64,000 nt of DNA from Stutzerimonas stutzeri (GCF_015291885.1 NZ_CP036186.1:1257001-1321000), one strand, 5' to 3'. Shown: positions 29,248 through 39,167, counted from the stretch's first letter. Numbers and translations are program-made. Notes: generated by a model from the sequence alone, not told the origin.

Positions 29248-29559
29248 TCAGCCATATGCCGTGGCGCTGCCCTTGCGCTCTTCGTGGCAATCCTCTGATC
29301 CCAGTTCGAACTCTCTGCAGATCAATGGCCGGTTTTCGTAGATCGTGCAGCGCATGCTGTCCCGGTCAAGCGCCGCGCACCAGCCATCTTCCAGGCGCAG
29401 CATGACTTCGCCGCCCCAGCTGTCGGTGTCGATATAGCGCTGCGGAACGCCGGTATCGCTGAACAGCAACACTTCGAGTCGACAGCAGCAGGCCGCGCAG
29501 GTGGCGCAGCTCACGCTGGTGTCTTCGAGTTGTTGGTGGGGAATGGTCGAATCGTTCAT
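29248..29559 (-). CDS. YkgJ-family cysteine cluster protein
   Basis: 103 residues with many cysteines: C-x2-C-x2-CCC (SCATCAACCC), then GWC, RCTIY, PLICREFELG and DC. This CxxCxxxCC pattern defines the YkgJ family (PF03692), presumed to bind zinc or an iron-sulfur centre; the function is unknown. It is convergent with pagL and lies downstream of uraA on the same strand, with its own gap of 82 nt. Confidence 0.85.
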   Translation of the reverse strand: MNDSTIPHQQLEDTSVSCATCAACCCRLEVLLFSDTGVPQRYIDTDSWGGEVMLRLEDGWCAALDRDSMRCTIYENRPLICREFELGSEDCHEERKGSATAYG

Positions 29560-29641
29560 CGCGCCAGTCTAGTCGATACGCTCGACCGGGCGCCCACTCA
29601 GGGCGCCGAGTGGTGGCACCAGCAAAGCCGGTGTCACGCTT

Positions 29642-30901
29642 TTACAGCTCTTCGTTCAGCTGCTTGTTGCGCCAACCATCCCCGCCGGGGAGCAGGAGGT
29701 TGAGCAGCAGGGCGATGATCGCGCACAGCGAGATGCCGGACAGGGTGAATTCACCGTAGCCGAACGCCATGCCGCCGATGCCGAACACCAGCGTCACCGA
29801 AACGATAATGAGGTTGCGTGCCTCGGACAGGTCGACCTGATGACGAATCAACGTGCTCAGTCCCACCACGGCAATCGAGCCGAACAGCAGACAGAGAATG
29901 CCACCCATCACCGGAACCGGAATGCTCAGCAAGCCGGCGCCGAATTTGCCGATGAACGCCAGGGCGATGGCGAATACCGCCGCCCAGGTCATGATCTTCG
30001 GGTTGTAGTTCTTGGTCAGCATCACCGCGCCGGTCACTTCGGCATAGGTGGTATTCGGCGGGCCGCCGAAAAGGCCGGCTGCCGAGGTGGCCACGCCATC
30101 GCCCAGCAGCGTGCGGTGCAAGCCTGGCTTCTTGACGTAGTTGTTGCCTGTCACGCTGCCGATGGCCACCACGCCGCCGATATGCTCGATGGCCGGTGCC
30201 AGGGCGACCGGCACCATGAACAGGATGGCGCCGATATTGAACTCCGGTGCGACGAAGTTCGGCATCGCTAGCCAGGGTGCGGCCGCGATACCGCTGGTAT
30301 CCACCACGCCGAAAGCAAACGACAGCCCGTAGCCGACCGCAACGCCGGCGAGAATCGGTACCAGGCGAAACAGGCCCTTGCCCAGCACCGCCACGAGCAG
30401 GGTCGTGACAAGTGCCGGCATCGAGATCAGCATCGCCGTCTGGTAGGGGATCAACTGGGCGCTGCCATCGCCGGCCTTGCCCATGGCCATGTTCACCGCC
30501 ACAGGTGACAGCGCCAGACCGATCGAAATGATCACTGGGGCGATGACCACTGGCGGCAGCAGGCGATCGATGAAGCCGGGGCCCTTCAGGCGCACCGCGA
30601 AGCCGAGCAGCATGTAGACAAGTCCGGCAGCGACCACGCCACCCATGACCGCCGGCAGGCCGAACTCACCCTTAGCCGCAATGATCGGTGCGATAAAGGC
30701 GAAGCTGGAGGCCAGGAATACCGGTACCTGACGCCGCGTGATCAGCTGGAACAGCAGGGTGCCAAGGCCGGCGGTAAACAGCGCTACGTTGGGGTCCATG
30801 CCGGTGATCAGCGGCATCAGCACCAGGGCGCCGAAGGCCACGAACAGCATCTGTGCGCCGGCCAGTACCTGCCGGCCAAGCGGCTCGTCGGTATGCGACA
30901 T
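29642..30901 (-). CDS. uraA: Uracil:H+ symporter (NCS2 family)
   Basis: 419 residues, a 14-helix NCS2 permease. Family stretches are visible: AFIAPIIAAKGEFGLPAVMGG, EHIGGVVAIGSVTGN with the substrate-binding Glu, and GGPPNTTYAEVTGAVMLTK. It imports uracil across the inner membrane. The stop-to-start distance from upp is 2 nt, so uptake and conversion to UMP are co-expressed. The pairing with upp favours uracil over xanthine as substrate. Confidence 0.93.
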   Translation of the reverse strand: MSHTDEPLGRQVLAGAQMLFVAFGALVLMPLITGMDPNVALFTAGLGTLLFQLITRRQVPVFLASSFAFIAPIIAAKGEFGLPAVMGGVVAAGLVYMLLGFAVRLKGPGFIDRLLPPVVIAPVIISIGLALSPVAVNMAMGKAGDGSAQLIPYQTAMLISMPALVTTLLVAVLGKGLFRLVPILAGVAVGYGLSFAFGVVDTSGIAAAPWLAMPNFVAPEFNIGAILFMVPVALAPAIEHIGGVVAIGSVTGNNYVKKPGLHRTLLGDGVATSAAGLFGGPPNTTYAEVTGAVMLTKNYNPKIMTWAAVFAIALAFIGKFGAGLLSIPVPVMGGILCLLFGSIAVVGLSTLIRHQVDLSEARNLIIVSVTLVFGIGGMAFGYGEFTLSGISLCAIIALLLNLLLPGGDGWRNKQLNEEL

Positions 30902-30903
30902 GC

Positions 30904-31542
30904 TCAGATGTCCTTCTGCTTGGTGCCGAAGATCTTGTCGCCGGCGTCACCCAGGCCCGGGACGATGTAGCCGTGTTCGTCGAGACGCTCATCGATGGAT
31001 GCCGTGAAAATCAGCACGTCCGGGTGTGCTTTTTCCACAGCGGCGATGCCTTCCGGGGCGGCGACCAGCACCAAAGCACGGATTTCCTTGCAACCGGCCT
31101 TCTTCAGCATGTCGATGGTGGCGACCATCGAGCCGCCGGTGGCGAGCATGGGGTCGATGATGATGGCCAGGCGCTGTTCGATTTCCGGAACCAGTTTTTC
31201 CAGATAGGTCTGCGCCTGCAGCGTTTCCTCGTTACGGGCGATGCCTACCGCACTGACCTTGGCGCCCGGGATCAGGCTGAGCACGCCGTCGAGCATGCCG
31301 ATGCCCGCACGCAGGATGGGTACGACGGTGATCTTCTTGCCGGATATCTTCTCGACCTGCACCGGGCCGCACCAGCCGTCGATGCTGTAGTGTTCCAGCG
31401 GCAGATCAGAAGTTGCTTCATAAGTGAGGATCGAGCCCACTTCCTGAGCCAGTTCACGGAAGTTTTTGGTGCTGATGTCGGCGCGGCGCATCAGGCCGAG
31501 CTTGTGGCGGATCAGCGGATGGCGGATCTCTCGAATGGGCAT
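30904..31542 (-). CDS. upp: Uracil phosphoribosyltransferase
   Basis: 212 residues. The start [20 protein letters not shown] is typical, the PRPP loop is [15 protein letters not shown], and the uracil-binding end contains [16 protein letters not shown]. It makes UMP from uracil and PRPP in the cytoplasm. It is directly followed by uraA and divergent from hpt, with 258 bp between the starts for both promoters; no riboswitch is recognised there. Confidence 0.97.
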   Translation of the reverse strand: MPIREIRHPLIRHKLGLMRRADISTKNFRELAQEVGSILTYEATSDLPLEHYSIDGWCGPVQVEKISGKKITVVPILRAGIGMLDGVLSLIPGAKVSAVGIARNEETLQAQTYLEKLVPEIEQRLAIIIDPMLATGGSMVATIDMLKKAGCKEIRALVLVAAPEGIAAVEKAHPDVLIFTASIDERLDEHGYIVPGLGDAGDKIFGTKQKDI

Positions 31543-31800
31543 TGTGGGCTCCGGCGGGCAAATAAACCGGCTTAGATTAAAGCATCGTCGAGTCAGCGGC
31601 TATTCGCGCGTCATTCGACCGGCAGACTTGCTGCGGCCCGCGGGGGTGGGTATCTTCCACGCCCTTTCGCAGGCGGCAGAAAGTAGTCTGTTCGGTCAGG
31701 TTCTTCGTCGCTCAGGGTTGTCTGGCACTGCTGCGATTCAACCGTACGAGTTGTCACTTTTGTTGACGCTCTATCACTCATCCTTCTGGGGAATCGCATC

Positions 31801-32358
31801 ATGTCCGTCGATCTCGCACATATCCGCCAAGTCATGGCCGAGGCAGATTGCCTGTACACCGAAGAGCAAGTCGAAGCGGCTATCACCAAGGTTGCCGAAA
31901 CGATCAATGGCGAGCTGGCTGACCGCAACCCTGTGGTGTTCTGTGTCATGAACGGCGGTCTGATCTTCTCCGGCAAATTGGTGCCGAAGCTGAACTTCCC
32001 CCTCGAGCTGTCCTACCTGCATGCGACCCGTTACCGCAACGAGACCAGCGGCGGCGAGCTGTTCTGGAAGGCCAAGCCGGAGATTTCCTTCATCGATCGC
32101 GACGTACTGATCATCGATGACATCCTGGATGAGGGGCACACGCTGGGCGCAATCATCGATTTCTGCCGTCATGCCGGGGCTGCTGCCGTGCATACCGCCG
32201 TGCTGATCGACAAGGACCACCAGCGCAAGGCGCGCCCGGATCTGAAAGCGGACTACGTTGGGCTCAGCTGCATCGACCGCTATATCTTTGGTTACGGGAT
32301 GGACTACAAGGGCTACTGGCGCAACGCGCCGGGTATCTACGCCGTAAAAGACATGTAA
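31801..32358 (+). CDS. hpt: Hypoxanthine-guanine phosphoribosyltransferase
   Basis: 185 residues. The PRPP motif is DVLIIDDILDEGHTLGAI, and the base-binding end reads YVGLSCIDRYIFGYGMDYKG. Salvages hypoxanthine/guanine to nucleotides using PRPP from Prs. The layout next to upp and uraA makes this a base-salvage cluster. P. aeruginosa has the same neighbours (PA4645-PA4647). Confidence 0.93.
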   Translation: MSVDLAHIRQVMAEADCLYTEEQVEAAITKVAETINGELADRNPVVFCVMNGGLIFSGKLVPKLNFPLELSYLHATRYRNETSGGELFWKAKPEISFIDRDVLIIDDILDEGHTLGAIIDFCRHAGAAAVHTAVLIDKDHQRKARPDLKADYVGLSCIDRYIFGYGMDYKGYWRNAPGIYAVKDM

Positions 32359-32888
32359 GCGTCTCGGCGGAGCTTATTGTCATGCGCGCCCGCAATGGGT
32401 GCGCAGCCACGTGGCCGCGACGATTCGCCGTCCTGGCGACAGCCGTGCGCGCTTCGATCTGGGAGCTGCGGCGGTTACGTTTCGATTGGCCCCATTTCGC
32501 TTCCTAAAGTAACGCAGCGGCTGCGTGCCCACGCCTGATCCGCTCGTTGTCGGGCTGGCTGCCTTTCGCGGTTCACAATGCCGGCTGCCTTGATCCAGAC
32601 GGATTGGGCTGCCTTATCGGCGTGATGAATACTACTTTCGGATAACCAGCCGACATTTCTCCATTCCAACCGCACGAAAGGCTCTGCGGCGGGCTTTGCG
32701 CTGCTAGCGTTCACGGCTAAGCTCAGAACGTCCTTAATACGCATGGCCGAACGAAATCACGCTGAAAGCCACTGCTGGAAAGGCTATTCATACTAAAGGA
32801 TTACAAGCTAAATCAAACCTTAGTGCGCTTAACCCTCCATCTACGTCTGGGTAGGGTTGACGCACTTCGAACCAACCAGGAGCGCCTC
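32359..32888. other. 530-bp intergenic region without a convincing gene
   Basis: Frames here are short, lack ribosome sites and resemble no family. The A+T content rises toward the right end (32780-32820), fitting a promoter for the DUF1302 gene. An imperfect hairpin lies at 32822-32867: AGTGCG and AACCCT pair with AGGGTT and CGCACT around a 16-nt loop. It would sit in the 5' leader, 21 nt before the ATG, and could affect translation or message stability. Confidence 0.5.
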
Positions 32889-34778
32889 ATGACAAAAACA
32901 ACAAGGCAAGGAATCTTCCAGCCGAAGTCTCTAGCTCTCGCCGTCGCGCTGGGCACTGCCGCACCGGCTTACGCTGTCAATTTTAATATCGGAGAAATCG
33001 AAGGCCAGTTCGACTCGTCCATGTCGATCGGTGCCAGCTGGTCCATGGCGGATAGGGATATGGATCTTGTGGGTGCGGCTAATGGCGGTACTGGATTTAC
33101 CCAGACGGGTGACGATGGTCGTCTGAATTTCAAGAAAGGTGAAACGTTCTCCAAGATTTTCAAGGGTGTGCATGATCTCGAGCTTCGCTATCGCGATAGC
33201 GGTGCCTTTGTACGCGGTAAGTATTGGTACGACTTCGAGCTGAAGGATGAGAGTCGTCTTTTCAAGGACATCAGCGACAGCAACCGGAAAGAAGCGGCCC
33301 AATCTTCGGGTGCGCAGATTCTTGATGCGTTCGTTTACCACAACTATGCAGTTGGCGACTTGCCGGGCACCGTCCGCCTTGGCAAACAGGTAGTGAGCTG
33401 GGGCGAAAGCACCTTTATCGGTAACAGCATCAACTCGATCAACCCTTTAGATGCTGCTGCGTTCCGTAGGCCTGGTGCTGAAATTAAAGAAGGCCTGATT
33501 CCAGTCAACATGTTCTACGTGTCTCAAAGTTTGAGTGATCGTTTGAGTATGGAGGCTTTCTATCAGCTGGAGTGGGACCAGACTATCATCGACAATTGCG
33601 GGACTTTCTTCTCTGGTGCGGATGTGGCGGCCGATGGGTGCGATACTAACTATCATGTAGGGCCTGCAGCACTTGCAGGCGCACTTAATAGCCCCTTAGG
33701 GGCCATTGCTACTCAAGCTGGAGTGTCCTACACAAGCGAAGGCGTCATGATTCCGCGGGGAGGGGATCGCGACGCTCGTGACTCTGGCCAGTTTGGCCTC
33801 GCGCTGCGTTGGTTGGGCGACAGCACCGAGTACGGCGCATATTTTATGAATTATCACAGTCGCACTCCCATCTTGAGCACCAGAACTGGAGGTGCATCGG
33901 CCTTTACTGGATCTGCTGGTGCAGCAGCCGCGGCCAGCGAGGGCGTGTACCTGCAGGCAGCGCAACAGATTGCTGCCCAAACCGGATTACCGCTTCCGAC
34001 CGCACTTGGCATCGCCCGAAGTACCGCAAGCGTTCAAGAACTAGCTGGAACCGCTGCGACTGCTTTGCAGGGGGCCGTGCTGCTTGGCAATGGCCAGTAT
34101 TTTATGGAGTACCCGGAAGATATTCGCCTCTACGGCCTGAGCTTCTCCACCACACTGCCCACCGGAACCGCCTGGTCCGGAGAGATTAGTTATCGCCCGA
34201 ACGCGCCCATTCAAATCAATACGACAGATGCCACTACAAATCTCACAAATCCCGGTCGAATCGGTATGGAGAATCGCGGCTACAATCGGAAAGAGATCAC
34301 CCAGCTGCAAACAACGTTTACCCATTTTTTCGATCAGGTGCTTGGTGCCGGACGTGTAACAGTAGTGGGTGAAATCGGTTATGCACACGTTGGCGGTTTG
34401 GAAAGTACTAGTGAAGTTCGTTACGGGCGCGACGCGATCTTCGGAACTCCGGCCGACGCGTTAGCCTTAGCTGCTAACGGGCGGCACGGTTTTGTCACGG
34501 CCGACTCTTGGGGTTACCGTCTGCGTGCCATTGCTGACTACAACAATGTATTCGCCGGTATCAACTTCAAGCCCAACCTGTCGTTCTCTCACGACGTCGA
34601 TGGCTATGGCCCGAACGGTCTGTTCAACGAAGGCTCCAAGGCGGTCAGCATTGGCCTGGACGCTGAATATCAGAACATGTACACCGCCAGCCTGTCCTAT
34701 ACCGACTTCTTCGGTGGCGACTACAACATGCTGGTTGATCGCGACTTCCTCGCGTTCAGCGTGGGCGTGAACTTCTAA
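32889..34778 (+). CDS. DUF1302 outer-membrane protein
   Basis: 629 residues from ATG 32889, which has AGGAG upstream. A signal peptide ends at PAYA (about residue 29). The mature protein has the DUF1302 pattern: SMSIGASWSMADRD, LRLGKQVVSWGEST with FIGNSINSINPLD, repeated amphipathic strands and a terminal Phe (FSVGVNF), all fitting a beta-barrel porin-like fold. The family is common in pseudomonads and is usually paired with DUF1329, as here. A role in export or uptake of hydrophobic compounds has been proposed but the substrate is unknown. A hairpin follows directly. Confidence 0.9.
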   Translation: MTKTTRQGIFQPKSLALAVALGTAAPAYAVNFNIGEIEGQFDSSMSIGASWSMADRDMDLVGAANGGTGFTQTGDDGRLNFKKGETFSKIFKGVHDLELRYRDSGAFVRGKYWYDFELKDESRLFKDISDSNRKEAAQSSGAQILDAFVYHNYAVGDLPGTVRLGKQVVSWGESTFIGNSINSINPLDAAAFRRPGAEIKEGLIPVNMFYVSQSLSDRLSMEAFYQLEWDQTIIDNCGTFFSGADVAADGCDTNYHVGPAALAGALNSPLGAIATQAGVSYTSEGVMIPRGGDRDARDSGQFGLALRWLGDSTEYGAYFMNYHSRTPILSTRTGGASAFTGSAGAAAAASEGVYLQAAQQIAAQTGLPLPTALGIARSTASVQELAGTAATALQGAVLLGNGQYFMEYPEDIRLYGLSFSTTLPTGTAWSGEISYRPNAPIQINTTDATTNLTNPGRIGMENRGYNRKEITQLQTTFTHFFDQVLGAGRVTVVGEIGYAHVGGLESTSEVRYGRDAIFGTPADALALAANGRHGFVTADSWGYRLRAIADYNNVFAGINFKPNLSFSHDVDGYGPNGLFNEGSKAVSIGLDAEYQNMYTASLSYTDFFGGDYNMLVDRDFLAFSVGVNF

Positions 34779-34793
34779 GGAGACCAGCGCTGT

Positions 34794-34822
34794 GTCCGGC
34801 CGATGAGGAAGGTCGGCCGGAC
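34794..34822 (+). other. Intercistronic stem-loop between the DUF1302 and DUF1329 genes
   Basis: GTCCGGCCGA (34794-34803) and TCGGCCGGAC (34813-34822) form a perfect 10-bp stem with a 9-nt loop, without a T run. Such hairpins often protect the 3' end of the upstream message in an operon and give unequal expression. Confidence 0.65.
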
Positions 34823-34875
34823 TACGACGATAAGCAAGGCCTCCGGTAAACAAGATCAAGAGGAACTGGAATCGT

Positions 34876-36237
34876 ATGAAAACAACAAGAAAGCTATTCA
34901 GTGTCTTGGCCTTCTCTCTGCTCGCGAGCAGTGTGATGGCCGCGGTTTCCCCCGAAGAAGCCGCCAAGCTCGGAACGTCCCTCACGCCGCTGGGTGCGGA
35001 GAAGGCTGGTAACGCAGACGGCACCATTCCGGAGTGGACCGGTGGCCTGAAAACCGATGCCGCGCCGCTCAAGAATGGTCATCTGACCAACCCCTTCAAG
35101 GACGAACAACCCAAGTTCGTGATCACCGCGCAGAACGCCGAGCAGTACAAGGACAAGCTGACCGCAGGTCAGATGGCCATGTTCAAGCGCTACCCGGAAA
35201 CCTACAAAATCCGTGTCTTTCCGACTCACCGCTCCGTAGCGGTCCCGGATGAGATCTACGAGGCAGCGAAGAAGAGTGCGGTGAATACCGAACTCGTCGA
35301 GGGCGGCAACGGTATCGCCAACTTCACCGACAGCCGCTATTACGCGTTCCCGATTCCGAAGAATGGTTTGGAAGTGGTGTGGAACCACATCACCCGCTAT
35401 CTCGGTGGCAACGTCCGTCGCAATATCGTCCAGGCTACCCCGCAAACCAACGGTAGCTACACCATGGTTCACTTCGAGGACGAAGTGGCGTTCCCGCTGG
35501 GTATGACTGATCTGGATCCCGAGCGCGCCAAGAACGCCCTGCTTTTCTTCAAACAGCGGGTGACTGCGCCGTCTCGCCTGGCCGGTAACGTGTTGCTGGT
35601 GCACGATTCGCTGGATCAGGTGAAGGAGCCTCGCCAGGCGTGGATTTACAATGCCGGTCAGCGTCGCGTCCGCCGTGCGCCTCAGGTCGCCTATGACGGC
35701 CCGGGTACCGCATCGGACGGTATGCGTACCACCGACAACTTCGATATGTTCAGCGGCGCACCGGACCGCTACGACTGGAAGCTGGTAGGTAAGAAGGAGC
35801 TGTATGTGCCTTACAACAGCTATGAAATTGCCTCTAGCGACCTGAAGTACAAGGACATCATCAAGGCCGGCCACGTCAATCAGGATCTGGCGCGTTACGA
35901 GCTACACCGCGTCTGGGAGATTGAAGCCACGCTCAAGAGCGGCGAGCGCAACATCTACGCCAAGCGCCGTTTCTTCGTCGATGAGGACAGCTGGACCATC
36001 GTTCAGTCGGAACTGTATGACGGTCGTGGGCAGCTGTGGCGCGTAGGCGAAGCCCACTCGCTGCAGTACTACCAGCACAAGGTGCCGGCTTATGCCTTCG
36101 AAGCGCTGTACGACATCATTTCCGGTCGCTACATCGCGATTGGCATGAGCAACGAAGAAAAACCTCATGAGTACGGCTACCGTGCATCGGCAAGGGATTT
36201 CACGCCGGCGGCTCTGCGAAACGCCGGGGTACGCTGA
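34876..36237 (+). CDS. DUF1329 periplasmic/envelope protein
   Basis: 453 residues with a signal peptide cut after SVMA (residue ~22). The mature start VSPEEAAKLGTSLTPLGAEK and the later WEIEATLKSGERNIYAKRRFF and GRGQLWRVGEAHS are DUF1329 hallmarks; structures of the family resemble the LolA/LolB half-barrel, so lipid or hydrophobic cargo binding is possible. The pair DUF1302-DUF1329 is likely one operon, ended by the terminator at 36264. The substrate is not evident. Confidence 0.9.
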   Translation: MKTTRKLFSVLAFSLLASSVMAAVSPEEAAKLGTSLTPLGAEKAGNADGTIPEWTGGLKTDAAPLKNGHLTNPFKDEQPKFVITAQNAEQYKDKLTAGQMAMFKRYPETYKIRVFPTHRSVAVPDEIYEAAKKSAVNTELVEGGNGIANFTDSRYYAFPIPKNGLEVVWNHITRYLGGNVRRNIVQATPQTNGSYTMVHFEDEVAFPLGMTDLDPERAKNALLFFKQRVTAPSRLAGNVLLVHDSLDQVKEPRQAWIYNAGQRRVRRAPQVAYDGPGTASDGMRTTDNFDMFSGAPDRYDWKLVGKKELYVPYNSYEIASSDLKYKDIIKAGHVNQDLARYELHRVWEIEATLKSGERNIYAKRRFFVDEDSWTIVQSELYDGRGQLWRVGEAHSLQYYQHKVPAYAFEALYDIISGRYIAIGMSNEEKPHEYGYRASARDFTPAALRNAGVR

Positions 36238-36263
36238 TCTCCTAGCATTTCGCCAGTGAATAA

Positions 36264-36291
36264 GGCGGCCAAGTTGGCCGCCTTTTTTTTT
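36264..36291 (+). terminator. Rho-independent terminator after the DUF1329 gene
   Basis: GGCGGCC, a 5-nt loop and GGCCGCC are followed by nine T, 27 nt past the stop. Confidence 0.92.
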
Positions 36292-36327
36292 GTTTCAAAC
36301 CAGTGGATGATAATTTCCGCTTGCCGC

Positions 36328-36348
36328 TTCGAGTTCCGGGTACTCGAA
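36328..36348. promoter_or_regulatory. Perfect inverted repeat upstream of the LuxR-type regulator gene
   Basis: TTCGAGT-N7-ACTCGAA, with a dyad of 7 bp per arm, lies 139-159 bp before the ATG of the regulator and after the preceding terminator. It is a candidate operator; the binding protein is unknown. Confidence 0.4.
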
Positions 36349-36486
36349 TAGAAGCTAGTACCAAGGGCCTTTTGCTATGGCCCCGGGGAGGGCGCGCTTC
36401 GCTGGGGCGGCGTGGTAACCGAGCGTAACGCCTGGCAGTCGCCCCGCTGTGTTTCAATGGATTGATTAGAACAAGAGAATGTTGCC

Positions 36487-39105
36487 ATGTCCGTACGCTT
36501 CATTCCTGATGCGCTAAGTGCAGAGGCAGGCGCCGCAGGGCAACTCGCGTCGATTCCTCGCTTGCCTCCTGTACATATAGGACGCCCACGGCTGGTTCAG
36601 TCGTTGCTGAGTTCTGATTGCCGCTTGCGTCTGATCTGCGCGCCGGCTGGCTTCGGCAAGACCGTCCTGATGAGTGAGTGCGCGCGGCTGGTGCCGGAGG
36701 GCACACGGCTGGTATGGCTGGATCTTGGCGGTCGAACGTGCACCGTGCAGGCGTTGTATAGGCAGCTGAGTAGTGCGCTGGCAGAGCCATCAGACAGCGA
36801 GGGCGGCAGCGAGGACGACATACTCGTGCTGCTGCGACGTGTCCGAGAGCCACTTTGGATCATGCTCGATGACTATCCGCGTGATTACAGCCCGGAGCTC
36901 GATGCCTGTCTGGACATGCTGCTGGATATGGGGCCGACCCCGATCAGCTGGTGGGTCACCAGCCGTCGTCAGCCGGCGTGGAAGCTGCCACGGCTGTTGT
37001 TGCAGGGCCACTTGTTCGAGTTGGAGGCAGAGCCGCTCGCGTTTACGGCTGAGGAGCTTGAGCGATTGCTTCAGGTTCACCGGCTGGCACTTTCGCCGGA
37101 GAGCTTCCAGCAATTGAACCAAGGCACCGAGGGATGGCCCGCTGGTGTCTGCCTGATGCTGCTCAACGCCGACGAGCAGGCACTACGCGAGCGGTTGGTC
37201 GCCGGCACGCCCTTGCTTCGTGATTACGTTCAGCGCGAAGTGATGGGCGGGCTGAGCGAGGATGTGCGGCGTGCTCTAGTTGCCCTGGCACGCATGCCTC
37301 GTTTCTCCGCGGAGCTCTGTGATCATGTGCTTGACGGCGTCGGCCGTGAAATTCTCGATATCCTGAAGACGCTGCAGTTGTTCATCCGGCAAATCGACAA
37401 CTGCGGCGAGTGGTTTCGGTTGTGGAAGCCGCTTGCGCTGATGTTGCAGCGCTCGGAAACCGCCGCGCCGACCCAGGTGCATTTGCGTGCCTGCCAGTGG
37501 TTTGCCAGCCGCGGCGAGATGCGGGAGGCGGTGGAGCACGCGCTTTGGGCGGGGCAGCCTGAGGTGGCTGCCAACTATCTGCAGCGTTACGGTCAGGAAC
37601 AGCTCCTGATCGGCGATAACGTATCGCGCTTCCTTAAATGGCGCAGTGAACTGCCGCAGGATCTGTTTGCTAGCACCACGCGTCTGATCGTGTTGCAGGG
37701 CTGGGCGCTGATCATTTCAGCTCGCCTTGATGAGGTAGACGACTGTCTAGCCGAGCTGGCCAAGTTTTTTCCTCAGCCTGATGCGCGTAGGCAAGCCCAG
37801 CTGCTGGCGCAGTGGCAGGCATTGCGTGGTTTTCTTGCGCGCCTGCGGGGCGAACCCGAAGCGCGAGAGAACTGCCTGCAGGCGCTTGAGGTATTGTCCG
37901 ACCATGCCTGGGCGCAGCGTGTGCTCTGTTATCAGGTGCTCACTCAGCAGGCGATGGCTGAGGGCGAGCTGGAGCTCGCTCAGCGCTACAACAGCGAGGG
38001 CATGAAGCTCGCGCGGCTCAAAGGCAGTGTGCTGTACGAAGTGATGCTCAGCGTCGACCGCATTCAGCTGCTGGAGCTGACAGGTGAGTTCGAGCGTGCA
38101 GTTGGCGTTCTGAGCGAGGCGCTTCAGGCCCTGCGCGAGACGGTTAGGCACAGTCCACTGATCGGGCGACTTCAGCTCCTGCAGGGACATCTGTTGGCTT
38201 ACCAGGGGCTCGATGAGCCGGCCCAAGAGGCTTATCAGCTAGGAAAGACCGAAACCGAAACCTGCGGCGACTCTTACTGCTTCTTCGGCTATGTCGGGCT
38301 GGCCGAACTGGCTGCGCGCAGTCAGGAATTTTCCTGTGCCTATCACTGGCTGCGGGACGCTGAACGGTTGTCCCAGTGGCGGCATGTTCCCGAGGCAAGG
38401 TTTCGAGGCATCTTGCTGCTGATCAACGGTGTTGCCTGGTTGCACCAGGGTGAGCTCCGCAAGGCGCGCGGTGCGCTGTGTCAGGTACGAGATTTGTATG
38501 AAGGCCAAGGCTACTTATCGCCGTCGGGTTTTTATGAGCTCTTGCCGAGGGTTCGACGTTATCTGGCCGTGATCAATATTCTCGAAGGGCAGCCGGCGAC
38601 TGCGATCGTCGCCTTGCGTGATCAGGTCGAGCAGAACTTACAGGTTCAGCGGCTGGGTCTGGCGTGTGAATGTCGTTTCAGCCTGGCAGAAGCGCTACAG
38701 GCCGACGGCCAGGTAGCGGAGGCGGAGCTGGAGTTGCGTCTGGCCCTGGGTGAAGCGGCGCGGCAGCATCTGGTCAAGCCGCTGTACGAATTGCATCACC
38801 GGCAGCCGCAATGGCTCTCTCGCATACTGCCTGCAGGAAAGGGCGAGTCACTGCGACAGCGGCTGCTTAAGTACGAGCGCGAACCCGAAATTTCACTCCC
38901 GACAGCGGACGAAACGGTATTGAGCAATCGTGAGCTGACCGTGCTGCGCCTTATAGCGCAGGGTTGTTCGAATCAGGAGATCGCCGAGCAGTTGTTTATT
39001 TCCCTGCATACCGTCAAGACGCACGCGCGCAGGATCAATACCAAGCTGGGGGTGGCGCGGCGAACCCAGGCGGTTGCCAAAGCCAAGGCGCTCGCCTGGC
39101 TTTGA
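36487..39105 (+). CDS. MalT-like ATP-dependent LuxR-family regulator
   Basis: 872 residues. The N-terminal STAND-type NTPase has Walker A APAGFGKTVL near residue 56 and an aspartate-rich Walker B, LWIMLDDYPRD, near 123. The middle (about 330-800) is a helical repeat sensor region like MalT. The last 60 residues are a LuxR HTH: LSNRELTVLRLIAQGCSNQE then IAEQLFISLHTVKTHARRI. Regulators of this size bind ATP and an inducer, oligomerise and activate transcription. Adjacent to the DUF1302/DUF1329 pair on the same strand, it is likely their activator (inference). Its inducer is unknown. Confidence 0.93.
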   Translation: MSVRFIPDALSAEAGAAGQLASIPRLPPVHIGRPRLVQSLLSSDCRLRLICAPAGFGKTVLMSECARLVPEGTRLVWLDLGGRTCTVQALYRQLSSALAEPSDSEGGSEDDILVLLRRVREPLWIMLDDYPRDYSPELDACLDMLLDMGPTPISWWVTSRRQPAWKLPRLLLQGHLFELEAEPLAFTAEELERLLQVHRLALSPESFQQLNQGTEGWPAGVCLMLLNADEQALRERLVAGTPLLRDYVQREVMGGLSEDVRRALVALARMPRFSAELCDHVLDGVGREILDILKTLQLFIRQIDNCGEWFRLWKPLALMLQRSETAAPTQVHLRACQWFASRGEMREAVEHALWAGQPEVAANYLQRYGQEQLLIGDNVSRFLKWRSELPQDLFASTTRLIVLQGWALIISARLDEVDDCLAELAKFFPQPDARRQAQLLAQWQALRGFLARLRGEPEARENCLQALEVLSDHAWAQRVLCYQVLTQQAMAEGELELAQRYNSEGMKLARLKGSVLYEVMLSVDRIQLLELTGEFERAVGVLSEALQALRETVRHSPLIGRLQLLQGHLLAYQGLDEPAQEAYQLGKTETETCGDSYCFFGYVGLAELAARSQEFSCAYHWLRDAERLSQWRHVPEARFRGILLLINGVAWLHQGELRKARGALCQVRDLYEGQGYLSPSGFYELLPRVRRYLAVINILEGQPATAIVALRDQVEQNLQVQRLGLACECRFSLAEALQADGQVAEAELELRLALGEAARQHLVKPLYELHHRQPQWLSRILPAGKGESLRQRLLKYEREPEISLPTADETVLSNRELTVLRLIAQGCSNQEIAEQLFISLHTVKTHARRINTKLGVARRTQAVAKAKALAWL

Positions 39106-39126
39106 AGGAAACGGGCTGTAGGCATC

Positions 39127-39167
39127 CATCGTTGTACCTGGACACGCGGCGTACAGGCACAACGATG
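39127..39167 (+). other. Stem-loop after the LuxR-type regulator gene
   Basis: CATCGTTGTACCTG (39127-39140) pairs with CAGGCACAACGATG (39154-39167), 13 of 14 bp, around a 13-nt loop. It has no T run, so it may be a weak or factor-assisted terminator. Confidence 0.5.

Noticed and set aside
32475..32744. 89-codon minus-strand frame in the gap after hpt
   Set aside because: No ribosome site, no recognisable family and low-complexity composition.
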